Positions 45,567 to 54,488 of a stretch of 64,000 bases of DNA are shown here, piece by piece. The notes under the pieces are model-generated. The model had not been told where the DNA came from, ran no database searches, and was given only the letters and a program-made list of their open reading frames with translations. Within the stretch, counting starts at the first letter, position 1, and every line of letters begins with the position of its first letter. The stretch is taken from assembly GCA_022826515.1 (NCBI GenBank), contig JAJDUT010000009.1:22690-86689 (forward strand), read 5' to 3'. This stretch comes from Candidatus Latescibacterota bacterium. GTDB lineage: Bacteria; Latescibacterota; UBA2968; UBA8231. The position numbers were made by a program, and so were the translations under genes.

Positions 45567-47126
45567 TTGGGAATAAGTGAACAACAGCAGCAACAGCCGC
45601 TAGATGACGAGGGCCACCAGAAACTATTCGGTCTAGACATCTATCTGACCCCAGTATTCACAATTTCCAGTGTGACCATTGTTGCTTTTATCGCTGGGGC
45701 GCTCGTCTTCCAAGAAGCCGCGACCGAAGTTTGCGAAAATATCCGCGAGTGGCTGACTATAAATCTCGATTGGTTTTTTCTGCTTGCTGCTAATCTCCTC
45801 CTGCTATTTTGTCTGTATGTAGCCTGCTCGCCGCTCGGCAAGGTGCGCCTCGGAGGGGCCGATGCAAAACCCGAATACTCCAACGCCACTTGGTTCGCCA
45901 TGCTCTTTGCCGCTGGTGTGGGTATCGGCTTGCTGTTTTACGGCGCGGCCGAGCCGATCTATTACTTCCAGAGTCCACCGCTTGGCCTTGCCGCCGGAAC
46001 AGAACAAGCCGCTATGGTCGGCATCGCAGCCACCGTTTTTCACTGGGGGCTGCACGCTTGGAGCATTTACGGCGTCGTGGGGCTCGCCCTCGCGTACTTC
46101 GCCTACAATCGCGGATTGCCGCTCACCATTCGCTCGGCGTTCTATCCCCTGCTCGGCGACCGCATCTGGGGCTGGCCTGGCCATGTCATCGATACGTTTG
46201 CCATCTTCGCTGGTCTGTTCGGGCTTGCGACTTCGCTCGGTTTGGGCGTTAAACAGCTAGCCTCCGGCCTGAATTATCTGTTCGACGTTCCGGCCAATAA
46301 CACCACCATGGTAGTGCTGATTGTGGCGATTACGTCCATCGCGCTGACTTCGGTGCTGACGGGTATTAACGTCGGCATCAAGCGCCTCAGCCAGTTCAAC
46401 ATCACGCTCGCGCTTTTGCTGTTGGCGGCGGTTATCGCACTTGGACCGACGAGTTATATTTTCCGCAGTATGTTCACTGCACTCGGCAGCTATTGCGCCA
46501 AAATTGTGCCGCTTAGTAATTGGATCGGGCGCGAGGACGCGGATTTCCTGCACGGTTGGACGACCTTTTACTGGGCGTGGTGGTTTGCTTGGGCACCTTT
46601 TGTCGGCACGTTCATCGCCCGCATTTCCAAGGGCCGCACCGTGCGCGAATTCACGCTCTTTGTCCTCATCCCGCCGGTGGTGTTGTGCTTTCTGTGGTTT
46701 GGCACTTTTGGCGGCACGGCCCTCCATCAGCACATCGTTGGAGGCTATACGGGTGTAACCGAAAATGTTGCGGCGTGGAAGCTAGAAATTGCCTTGTTCA
46801 AGATGTTTGACCAACTGCCGCTGACCAAGTTGCTTTCATTGGTCGCGCTCCTGCTGACTACTGTATTTTTTGTCACTTCGTCGGACTCCGGCTCGTTGAT
46901 TATCGACACCATTGCAGCCGGTGGCCGAGTAGATGCTCCGGTGGCGCAGCGGGTCTTTTGGTGTACGATTGAAGGGTTAATCGCTATTGCTCTCTTGCTC
47001 GGCGGCGGGTTACATTCGCTACAGGCGGCCTCGCTCGCGACCGGCTTTCCGTTTGCCCTTGTCGTCTTGGGCATGGCCGTCTGCGTCTGGATAGAGTTGC
47101 GCCGCGAAATGCGTGCAGCGCACTAA
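45567..47126 (+). CDS. BCCT family betaine/carnitine/choline transporter
   Basis: A 519-residue polytopic transporter with about 12 helices. The WFAMLFAAGVGIGLLFYG segment, GLATSLGLGVKQLASGLNYL and WWFAWAPFVGTFIARISKGR are BCCT hallmarks. The family takes up glycine betaine, carnitine or choline by Na+ or H+ symport, for osmotic protection or as nutrient. The start is a TTG at 45567 and there is no clean Shine-Dalgarno, so a few codons are uncertain. It lies upstream of the TonB receptor, with no shared regulation visible. Confidence 0.92.
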   Translation: MGISEQQQQQPLDDEGHQKLFGLDIYLTPVFTISSVTIVAFIAGALVFQEAATEVCENIREWLTINLDWFFLLAANLLLLFCLYVACSPLGKVRLGGADAKPEYSNATWFAMLFAAGVGIGLLFYGAAEPIYYFQSPPLGLAAGTEQAAMVGIAATVFHWGLHAWSIYGVVGLALAYFAYNRGLPLTIRSAFYPLLGDRIWGWPGHVIDTFAIFAGLFGLATSLGLGVKQLASGLNYLFDVPANNTTMVVLIVAITSIALTSVLTGINVGIKRLSQFNITLALLLLAAVIALGPTSYIFRSMFTALGSYCAKIVPLSNWIGREDADFLHGWTTFYWAWWFAWAPFVGTFIARISKGRTVREFTLFVLIPPVVLCFLWFGTFGGTALHQHIVGGYTGVTENVAAWKLEIALFKMFDQLPLTKLLSLVALLLTTVFFVTSSDSGSLIIDTIAAGGRVDAPVAQRVFWCTIEGLIAIALLLGGGLHSLQAASLATGFPFALVVLGMAVCVWIELRREMRAAH

Positions 47127-47204
47127 ATGCTAATAGAGTAGATGTTATAAGAACGAATCCTTAGAAGAGGCGGTACACTCATCCTTAATGAAGGAGGTTC
47201 TGTG

Positions 47205-50200
47205 ATGACATATTGGCATAGGCACATTTTGGTGCTAGTCGCCGCGGCTTTAGTTTGGGCTGCGCCGGCGTGGACGCAAGCGACAGGCACTGTCGTCGTC
47301 ACCGTAGTTGATGACGACAGCGGCCAGGCGCTGGAGACGGCCTTAGTCTATATCCCGGCCTTGGACCTAGGCGGGATGTCGGACGCACAGGGCCAGTTTA
47401 CTATAGCCGACGTGCCGGTGGGCGAGCACCAATTGCGCGCCGAATTGATTGGCTACTCGTCGGTGACTGCCACGGTTGTAGTAGAGGCCGGGCAAACCGC
47501 GACCATCGAGTTGCGGATAAAACCCTCTGCGCTGCTCCTCGAAGAGCTGGCGGTGACCGGCACGGCTGTTAAGAACTCTCCCGTCAGTTCAACCTACGCC
47601 GTTGCGGTGACTGGCCGGGACAAGATGGCCGAACAAGGGGCACCACAGCCGGTTGATTTCTTCAAGAACTTGAGCGCCAGCCACGGGGTGATCGGCGAGC
47701 GCAGCAGTTGGTACAATGCCAACCAAGCCGCCACTCTTTCCGAGAGCATTGCCAACGTCAATCTGCGTGGACTGGGCGCTTCGCGGACGCTGGTGTTGAT
47801 CAACAGCCGCCGCCAAACTTATGTGCCAGCGCGCTTGATTGGCGGGCGCTTCGTCGATGTAAATGCCATTCCCGCCATTGCCGTGGATCGGGTTGAGGTA
47901 CTCAAGGAAGGGGCTTCGGCTATCTATGGGTCGGATGCGGTAGCTGGTGTCGCCAATTTTTTAACTCGCGCCGACTTTGAGGGCTTTGAGGTCTCGGGTG
48001 CGCATGAGTATATCGCTGGCGCGGGCGATTCCAACGTCGGCGCGATCTGGGGTGGGAAGATCGGTGCGGCTCATGCGGTTGTTGCTGGAGAATGGAGAGG
48101 GCGTCAGGCGCTACCGGCCTCCGAGAGGGACTATCTGCTGCAGCCGTGGCACGGCGGTGGACAGCGCCTCGGATGGTCGAGCTTGGGCAACCCAGGCACC
48201 TTTGCCGTTGGTGCTCCGGCCCCCTGGACCGCTGCCATTCACGCCCCGCGTTGCGAGCAGTTTGGCGGCTTCCGGGAATCTTGGACCTGCCGCTTCCGCT
48301 ATCAGCAGTACGAGAATCTGATCGAAGACATGAGCCATACGCGCGCTTTTGCCGAGCTCAACGGCGAATTGGACAACGGCATGGAGTATCACTTAGAGGG
48401 TCTGTTTGCTCAGGCTGAGATTCCCGAATGGTACACCACGCCTTCGTATCCTCCCTTTCCCTTGACGGACACCAGCATTATGGAAGTCGCGCCCAACCAT
48501 CCAGGGCGGGAGGCCTTCTGCGCGGATTACGGCGCGGAGGAAGGCGACCTGTACTACAACGAATGCCAAGGCGGCGAGAACTGGTATTTCAATGGCCGTC
48601 CGTTTGGCAACTCCGGTCCCAATCGCACGCTAGGCCGCGACTCTCGCACCTTGCGCTTGGCAGCTTCAGCCAATGGCGACCTAGGGCAAAATACCTATTT
48701 TGACCTAGGTTTGTCCTATTCCCGCACTGAGGGTAACTACAACCTGCCAGGGGTGTACACTGAGCGGCTGTTCCTCGGCTTCCGCGGGTTTGGTGGACCC
48801 GATTGCGGCGTTGACGTGGAGGCGGATCACTCGTCCCTTGCTGGGATGCGGCTTGGCCCGCTCAACGGCCAAGTGGCGGGTCAGGGCAACTGCCAGTACT
48901 ACAACCCCTTCAGCAATGCCATTGAGTTCGCGGATCAATACGGCGCGGAGTTTGCAAGCCAATCCAATCCCGATTACCGCGCCAACCTCGCCAACAGCCC
49001 CGAGTTGCGGCACTGGCTGGCAAATAATGAAGTCGATCTACAGAGCACGGCGGATTTGCTGGTCGCCGATGCGACGCTGAGCGGCACTTGGATTGAAGAG
49101 GTCGCTAGCTACGCGGCCGGCTACCAGTTCCGTTTGCTCAATGCCAGCGGCGATCCCAACGACGAGGGCGACGTGACCATCAACCCCTGCCCGGTGATAG
49201 GCGATACGAGCTGCTCGGCGGAAGACAAGTTCGGGCCTTATGCGTTCACCAACGTCCATCGGCCCTACGATGAATCGCAGACCGTGCATCGCTTCTTTGC
49301 CGAGATTCCCCTGAGCTTAGGATCGCGCTTTGACACCCAACTGGCGGCCAACTACGAATTCCACGATGTGGCGAGCAGTTTCGATCCCAAGCTCGGTTGG
49401 CGCTATCAGCTAGTGGAATCGCCAACTCAATCCATGTTTCTGCGCGGCTCGGTGCAGACGACGTTTCGCACGCCAGCGCTGGACGATGTAAATGAAAGCC
49501 CACTGACAACGCTTGAGTGGATCAACGAAACGGGTGCCTATCAAGCGGTGGACCGATTCGGCAGTAAGGACCTCAAGCCCGAACAGGCTTTTACGTATAA
49601 TGCGGGTTTCGTCTTGGTCACCGAGGCGGGCTTTGACGCGACGTTTGACTACTGGAGCTACGACTTCGAGGATGTCATCGGCTCCATGCCGCACGGGGCT
49701 ATTACCGCCTTATATGCCGATGAAGCCAATAATGAGGCCCTGAAGCAGTTCATCGTCTGCCCGGACGGGATCGGCAAGGGCACGTGCGCGGCCTCCGAAC
49801 TGGAGCGAGTGCAAGTTGATATCATCAATTGGCCAGGCGTCAAGACCTCGGGAATTGATTTGCATTTGGGCGGGCGCACCGATGCCGGAGCCGGGGAAGT
49901 TTCGCTCGGCTTGGACGCTACGTACACGCTGGAATACCGGACGAAGGCTCTGATGTTTGGCGATCTAGTGTTACAGGATGAAGCAGACGCGGCCGGCTAC
50001 CTAAACTTTGGCAATCCCATTGCGACCTCGCTGCCGAGGTTGAAGGGGCAGGTGTCGGCGGGCTATCACTGGGGAACGTATCGCCTAGTGAGCTTTTTGA
50101 ACTACATTTCGTCGTACGAGGACCGGGGATCGATGAACTCTGGTAATGATGCCGTTGAGGAATTATTTGGCACCATTGACTCGTTTACCACGTGGGATGT

Positions 50201-50369
50201 GAGCTTTCTGTGGGACTTGTCCGAAGGCGTCCACATCGCGCTGTCGGGGATGAACCTGCTCGACACCAAGGCCCCACTGGTCAACATCGAGCAAGCGTAC
50301 GACGGCTTCACGCACGACCCCAAGGGCCGGCGGTTGAAACTGGCTGTGTCCTATAAGTTTGGCGGCTGA
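47205..50369 (+). CDS. TonB-dependent receptor with N-terminal carboxypeptidase-regulatory-like domain
   Basis: A 1054-residue outer-membrane receptor. The signal peptide ends in APAWTQA, then residues about 28-110 form a CnaB/CarboxypepD-reg-like domain (DDDSGQALETALVYIPALDLGG). The plug domain carries SANVNLRGLGASRTLVLINSR-like features with VDRVEVLKEGASAIYGSDAVAGV. The rest is a 22-strand barrel ending LKLAVSYKFGG. Such SusC-like or siderophore-type receptors import large ligands. The ligand is unknown. The ATG at 47205, 7 bases after AAGGAGG, is preferred to the GTG one codon upstream. Confidence 0.92.
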   Translation: MTYWHRHILVLVAAALVWAAPAWTQATGTVVVTVVDDDSGQALETALVYIPALDLGGMSDAQGQFTIADVPVGEHQLRAELIGYSSVTATVVVEAGQTATIELRIKPSALLLEELAVTGTAVKNSPVSSTYAVAVTGRDKMAEQGAPQPVDFFKNLSASHGVIGERSSWYNANQAATLSESIANVNLRGLGASRTLVLINSRRQTYVPARLIGGRFVDVNAIPAIAVDRVEVLKEGASAIYGSDAVAGVANFLTRADFEGFEVSGAHEYIAGAGDSNVGAIWGGKIGAAHAVVAGEWRGRQALPASERDYLLQPWHGGGQRLGWSSLGNPGTFAVGAPAPWTAAIHAPRCEQFGGFRESWTCRFRYQQYENLIEDMSHTRAFAELNGELDNGMEYHLEGLFAQAEIPEWYTTPSYPPFPLTDTSIMEVAPNHPGREAFCADYGAEEGDLYYNECQGGENWYFNGRPFGNSGPNRTLGRDSRTLRLAASANGDLGQNTYFDLGLSYSRTEGNYNLPGVYTERLFLGFRGFGGPDCGVDVEADHSSLAGMRLGPLNGQVAGQGNCQYYNPFSNAIEFADQYGAEFASQSNPDYRANLANSPELRHWLANNEVDLQSTADLLVADATLSGTWIEEVASYAAGYQFRLLNASGDPNDEGDVTINPCPVIGDTSCSAEDKFGPYAFTNVHRPYDESQTVHRFFAEIPLSLGSRFDTQLAANYEFHDVASSFDPKLGWRYQLVESPTQSMFLRGSVQTTFRTPALDDVNESPLTTLEWINETGAYQAVDRFGSKDLKPEQAFTYNAGFVLVTEAGFDATFDYWSYDFEDVIGSMPHGAITALYADEANNEALKQFIVCPDGIGKGTCAASELERVQVDIINWPGVKTSGIDLHLGGRTDAGAGEVSLGLDATYTLEYRTKALMFGDLVLQDEADAAGYLNFGNPIATSLPRLKGQVSAGYHWGTYRLVSFLNYISSYEDRGSMNSGNDAVEELFGTIDSFTTWDVSFLWDLSEGVHIALSGMNLLDTKAPLVNIEQAYDGFTHDPKGRRLKLAVSYKFGG

Positions 50370-50400
50370 AATTCGGTTTTCAACGACGATCGGCTAAGGA

Positions 50401-50430
50401 GTAGGGGGCGGTTTGCAAACCGCCCCCTAC
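50401..50430. repeat. 30-base perfect palindromic repeat, REP-like, with terminator form
   Basis: The arm GTAGGGGGCGGTTTG is followed at once by its exact reverse complement, then TTTTTG. It sits between two convergent genes and includes the stop codon of the PhyH gene, so it could act as a two-way terminator. A closely related copy is at 54443-54471. Confidence 0.75.
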
Positions 50431-51266
50431 TTTTTGCTCCCTGACCGATTGAGCAACAGATAATCAATCGGCTCCTCAGTGAATTCCGCATTGTGATTTA
50501 GGCCGCAATCATCGGCAAATGCCTTTTCGCAGCCGGTGTTGAACATCAGCGGTCCGCGATTCCTGTACCAGCGGATACAGTGGACCTGCGCAATCATATG
50601 CCGCGGCCGATCCGACCGATTCGGTACGCCTCTGTGCCAGAGCCGCATATCCCTGATCAGCACGCTGCCCTTTTTCGCGCAGCCGCTCACGGGGGGAGAA
50701 ACCTTCCTTTGCGCCTCTTCGGTTTCCTCGTCGATTACCGTTTCTGGGAAGGGGTGCAGATGCGTGCCCGGCCATAGCTCCACGGCCCCGTTTTCTTCCG
50801 TCACATCGTGCGGAGAGATATTCACCACCACGCACGCGGTCGGGTGGGCTGGCTCGTGCCCGGGCCATAGGTGAGGCCCGTCCCTATGCAACGGCTGGGT
50901 GCCGCTGCCGGGACAATTGGTGTTTCCGTTGTAAAAGCTGTTGAAAATTCCCTCGCCGAGGAGGGCGGTGTTGACCTGAATCACAAACGGATTGGCGACA
51001 ATCTCGCGAAAGACAAAGGGCGCGAACGGAGGCGGTCCCTGTTGCAGGTGGCCTTTGAGACCTCCGGCACCGCCCCACTGCTCCAGATCAATCAAGACCT
51101 TGGAATCCTGATCCATCTTCTCCCGGAGGATATCGAGCGGCTCATGGGGGACCGCGTTTTCGATGACGACATATCCGTCCCGCCTGATCGCCTCCATCGC
51201 CTTTTTGAGCCGTCCGGGACTCATGCGCCGAGATTCTGTTTCCTTCTTGGTAAGAGAGATTATCAT
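50427..51266 (-). CDS. Phytanoyl-CoA dioxygenase (PhyH) family protein
   Basis: A 279-residue Fe(II)/2-oxoglutarate oxygenase. The HxD iron pair is in QPLHRDGPHLWPG and the distal His in DMRLWHRGVPNRSD, followed by the RPRHMIAQVHCIRWY segment. The N-terminus has IRRDGYVVIENAVP as in the family. The ATG at 51266 has AAGGGG 8 bases upstream. It is divergent from two enolase-superfamily genes, which suggests a joint catabolic role. The stop lies inside a palindromic repeat. Confidence 0.88.
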   Translation of the reverse strand: MIISLTKKETESRRMSPGRLKKAMEAIRRDGYVVIENAVPHEPLDILREKMDQDSKVLIDLEQWGGAGGLKGHLQQGPPPFAPFVFREIVANPFVIQVNTALLGEGIFNSFYNGNTNCPGSGTQPLHRDGPHLWPGHEPAHPTACVVVNISPHDVTEENGAVELWPGTHLHPFPETVIDEETEEAQRKVSPPVSGCAKKGSVLIRDMRLWHRGVPNRSDRPRHMIAQVHCIRWYRNRGPLMFNTGCEKAFADDCGLNHNAEFTEEPIDYLLLNRSGSKK

Positions 51267-51395
51267 CGATTTTCCCCTTCAGTTGCCTCCCGGGAATTCT
51301 TGGGAAAGGAAATGCGTGGGCGAGAAAAACGGGATTTTGGCTGGTTTTGGAAAGGAGCCTAGGCAAACAAGTCCGACGCCGTTTTGAATAGATCG

Positions 51396-51424
51396 TTGAC
51401 AGTGCCTATCTGCCGATCTATACT
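51396..51424 (+). promoter_or_regulatory. Sigma-70-type promoter for the enolase-superfamily gene pair
   Basis: TTGACA (51396-51401), exactly 17 bases, then TATACT (51419-51424). The expected transcription start near 51431 places the first ORF start codon at 51384 outside the transcript and supports the ATG at 51462. Confidence 0.75.
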
Positions 51425-51461
51425 GCACGCCGATAATACACATCACATCACTGAGACGCCC

Positions 51462-52472
51462 ATGATTATATCCCGCATAATCGTCCATCAGCCCGCCGGT
51501 CTGTTGCGCCTTCTGACCGACGCGGGCTTAGAAGGTCACTGTACCGGCGTTGCGGCCACGATCGCCGAGACTGACGTGGCCGCGGCGGCCTCTATCCTCA
51601 TCGATGCGAATCCCGTCAATCGCGAGCGGCTATGGCAGGCGTTCAACGAAGTAGATGGGAGCGTGTCTGCCGATCTTCGCGCCTGTATCGACGTCGCCTT
51701 GTGGGACCTTACGGCCAAGGCCGCCGGTCAGCCGGTGCATCGGCATGTCAACGGCTTTCGCAACCGCATTCCGGTTTGCAGGAGATCGGAGCGCAACTCG
51801 GCGGAAGGAATCGTTGAGGAAGCGCAGGAAGCGCAAGGTGCAGGTTTCCGGGCGTACAAATTCGCCGCCCTTTTGGATGAGGAATCGCTCATCAGCTCGA
51901 TACGCGATGTGCGCCGGGCAGTAGGACCGGATTTCTGCCTGTTGCTCGACGGCCGGACGCGGTTGGTTATTGACCAAGCGATACGGATCGGTCGGGCGCT
52001 CGACGCGGCGGACTTTTTCTGTTTTGACCGGCCGCGGCCCGACAACGATATGTCCGGTGGCAGGCAGCTAGCTGCCGCGATAGATACTCCGACGAGCACG
52101 GGCGTGTCCAGTTCCATGGAAGCGGCGCAGGTTATGACGATTCAGGCGGCTGACCACGTTCGCACTGAGGTAACGCGGGTCGGCGGCATGACGGATGTGC
52201 TCAAAGCCGCTCGCTGCGTCGAAGCCTTCGGGGCCTACTGCCATCTGGACGGCTTGGGAATCTGCGATGGTTTTGCCCATTTGCATCTGGCGGGCACCAT
52301 TCGGAATACGCCCTTCTTGGAGATGAGTGAAAACGAAGCGGCTTCGCCGTTCATCGAGAATCCGCTGCAAATATGCGATGGGTATATCGAGATTCCTGCC
52401 GCGCCGGGATTGGGCATGGAGATCGACATGGGTGCTGTCAACGAGCACACCGAGAAACTGATTGAGATCTGA
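51462..52472 (+). CDS. Mandelate racemase/enolase-superfamily protein with altered active site
   Basis: A 336-residue enolase-superfamily protein with an N-terminal capping domain (IISRIIVHQPAGLLRLLTDAGLEG) and a barrel domain. Its first metal-ligand Asp is in LLLDGRTRL and RTEVTRVGGMTDVLKAA plus CHLDGLGICDG cover the later barrel motifs. At the second metal site FFCFDRPRPDND has Asp where the family normally has Glu in an EEP motif, and the KxK catalytic motif is reduced to AYKFAAL. It may therefore have lost or changed activity. It is 6 bases ahead of a canonical paralogue. Confidence 0.8.
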   Translation: MIISRIIVHQPAGLLRLLTDAGLEGHCTGVAATIAETDVAAAASILIDANPVNRERLWQAFNEVDGSVSADLRACIDVALWDLTAKAAGQPVHRHVNGFRNRIPVCRRSERNSAEGIVEEAQEAQGAGFRAYKFAALLDEESLISSIRDVRRAVGPDFCLLLDGRTRLVIDQAIRIGRALDAADFFCFDRPRPDNDMSGGRQLAAAIDTPTSTGVSSSMEAAQVMTIQAADHVRTEVTRVGGMTDVLKAARCVEAFGAYCHLDGLGICDGFAHLHLAGTIRNTPFLEMSENEAASPFIENPLQICDGYIEIPAAPGLGMEIDMGAVNEHTEKLIEI

Positions 52473-52478
52473 GGCCCT

Positions 52479-53666
52479 ATGCAGATTCGAGATGTGAAAT
52501 GTTACCTGTTGCAGGGCGAACCCGCGACGCGGCAGGAGAGTTGTCGGGCCAGAGGAAGCATCGCCCCGGTGCCGCCGGGTATATCCGGGCTGCTTACCCA
52601 CGACCAGGGGTTCGGCGCAGCTGATCCCGGGGGATTTACGTTTACTGGGGAAGAACCCGAGCCAACGTATCGCCTGATGATCCGGCTCGTGACGGATGGA
52701 GACCTAGATGCGTACGCCAATTACGCCACAGGTTTCGATCCGCGGGAACTGGAATGGGAGGCCAAGGCGTTTTTGGCCCGCTATGCCCACATGCTCATCG
52801 GCGTAGATGCCTTCGACCGGGAATACATCTGGCAGCGGTTTTGGATGGCTCAGCGGTTTATGTACACGGGTAGGGGGCTGCTCGACACCATCGACCGGAT
52901 GTTGTGGGACTTGGCGAGCCGAAGTGCCCGCCTGCCGATCTACAAGCTGCTCGGAGCCTGCCGCGAAAGCGTCCCGGCGTACTGCAATGTAGGTGGGCGG
53001 ACCATTGACGACTTAGTGGCTAACGCGGTGAAGCGGGTAGAAGAAGAGGGGTTTATCGGCTGCAAAGATCACTCGTACCGGGGGGTGAAAGGCAACGAGG
53101 AGATGGCGAGGAAGCTGCGGGAGACGCTGGGCGACGATATCCTGCTCTTTCACGATGCCGTCGAGTCGTACACAGTCGATGAGGCTATAAAAATTGGCCG
53201 CGTCCTAGAAAAGTATCATTACCGGTGGATCGAAGAGCCGTTGCAGGACTACGACATCATGGGTCTGAAGAAGCTGTGCGCCGCCCTCGATCTGCCGGTG
53301 CTGACCCTCGAATGGATCGGAGCCATCGGCGGGCAGCCCTACAATACGGCACCGTACTTGGCGTTACAGGCTGCGGATATCGTCCGGCAGCGGGGTATTG
53401 GAATCACGGGTCAGGTCAAACAGGCCCAACTGGCCGAGAGCTTCGGCGTCGAAGTACACGGCGGCGATCCCCAAGTCATCTTGGCCATCGGCAACGATCC
53501 CGTCTTTGAAGCGATGGGCGTGCAGCCGCGTCCTCCCGAAGAGGATCTAGACTGCCGGGGTACGGTCGTCGTAGAGGATGGCGCCCTGTCGATAGCTTGG
53601 AGCGACCGTCCCGCGGCGGAACCGGACTGGGACGAGATGGCGCGGAGCGCCGTTGCCGTTATTTAA
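52479..53666 (+). CDS. Mandelate racemase/enolase-superfamily enzyme
   Basis: A 395-residue enzyme of the MR/MLE type. The metal ligands are Asp in LLFHDAVESY, Glu in YRWIEEPLQDYD and Glu in LTLEWIGAIGG, the expected D-E-E set. A Lys in GCKDHSYRGVKGN and His in VEVHGGDPQV could be the acid/base residues. Such enzymes dehydrate or epimerise acid sugars. It lies directly after the atypical paralogue, and a HAD hydrolase converges on its end. Confidence 0.88.
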   Translation: MQIRDVKCYLLQGEPATRQESCRARGSIAPVPPGISGLLTHDQGFGAADPGGFTFTGEEPEPTYRLMIRLVTDGDLDAYANYATGFDPRELEWEAKAFLARYAHMLIGVDAFDREYIWQRFWMAQRFMYTGRGLLDTIDRMLWDLASRSARLPIYKLLGACRESVPAYCNVGGRTIDDLVANAVKRVEEEGFIGCKDHSYRGVKGNEEMARKLRETLGDDILLFHDAVESYTVDEAIKIGRVLEKYHYRWIEEPLQDYDIMGLKKLCAALDLPVLTLEWIGAIGGQPYNTAPYLALQAADIVRQRGIGITGQVKQAQLAESFGVEVHGGDPQVILAIGNDPVFEAMGVQPRPPEEDLDCRGTVVVEDGALSIAWSDRPAAEPDWDEMARSAVAVI

Positions 53667-53671
53667 TACCC

Positions 53672-54367
53672 TCACACTAACACCTCGGCTAGCTCGGTAA
53701 AATTTCCCACCTCCACATCGGGTCGATACGGCGTTTCTTCGTAGGGCAAGGCGTTGCGGTTGACGAAGGCTCCCCTCATGCCGCAGGCCCGCGCTCCCAT
53801 CACGTCGAATGAATTGGCCGAAACCATCATGCACTGTCCCACTTCGAGGTTCAGCAAGGTTGCGGCCCGGCGATACACCCCAGGATGTGGTTTGAAAGCA
53901 CCTACTTCCTCGACTGAGATAATGCGGTCGAAGTCCCAGCCAATGCGGTTGGTCGCTAGATGGGCCAAAAAGTCTGCCTCGCCGTTGGATAGGGCGACTA
54001 GGCGGTAGCGCTCCTTTAGCTTTTCGAGGGCGTCCCGCACATCGGCGAAGGGGTTGAGGTGCTGCCAAGCTGCCATGAGCCGGGGGACATCTCCTTCGGT
54101 CGCGTCTATTCCCTCCAACGCCAAAACGTAAATCAAGGCCCGCCGCACTGTCTCCAAATAGCCGCTGTGGCCCAGCAGGAGGATATTGTCCTGATATTGC
54201 TCTAGGCGCTGGCGCGCCCGCCATTGGTTCCACAGGTGCTCGGGCGCTACGGAAGACCCTTTATCGCGCAGGTAGGACGCGATGGCCGGGGTCAGGCTGC
54301 CGCCCAAGTCTAGGACGGTGCCGAACAGGTCGAAAGTGAGGGCTTGTACTGCTGGAAATTTGGTCAT
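53672..54367 (-). CDS. HAD-family hydrolase, haloacid-dehalogenase (type II) like
   Basis: A 231-residue HAD hydrolase. Motif I is ALTFDLFGTVLDLGG (Asp nucleophile), motif II LVALSNGE, motif III has Lys in GAFKPHPGVYRRA and motif IV MMVSANSFDVMGARACGMRGAFVNR. The sequence follows L-2-haloacid dehalogenase type II most closely; other small phosphatases are possible. It is convergent with the MR/MLE gene (5 bases between stops), so it is a separate transcript from its neighbours. Confidence 0.85.
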   Translation of the reverse strand: MTKFPAVQALTFDLFGTVLDLGGSLTPAIASYLRDKGSSVAPEHLWNQWRARQRLEQYQDNILLLGHSGYLETVRRALIYVLALEGIDATEGDVPRLMAAWQHLNPFADVRDALEKLKERYRLVALSNGEADFLAHLATNRIGWDFDRIISVEEVGAFKPHPGVYRRAATLLNLEVGQCMMVSANSFDVMGARACGMRGAFVNRNALPYEETPYRPDVEVGNFTELAEVLV

Positions 54368-54442
54368 ATTATTTGCCTCGTCGTGTTTGTTGTGCGGTAC
54401 GCGATTGTGTAATTTACTCTATCCGCGAGTGGTAGAACAAGC

Positions 54443-54471
54443 GTAGGGGGCGGTTCGCAAACCGCCCCTAC
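54443..54471. repeat. 29-base palindromic repeat, second copy of the REP-like element
   Basis: The arms are GTAGGGGGCGGTTCG and its near reverse complement ending CCGCCCCTAC, with a single G dropped from the right run. It lies in the gap between two divergent genes, 18 bases before the mgsA start, so it is not a plain terminator. It matches the copy at 50401-50430. Confidence 0.75.
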
Positions 54472-54488
54472 AAAATGACCAATATGCA

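Noticed and set aside
51384..51461. Upstream extension of the first enolase-superfamily gene
   Set aside because: The predicted promoter (51396-51424) overlaps it, so the real start is the ATG at 51462.
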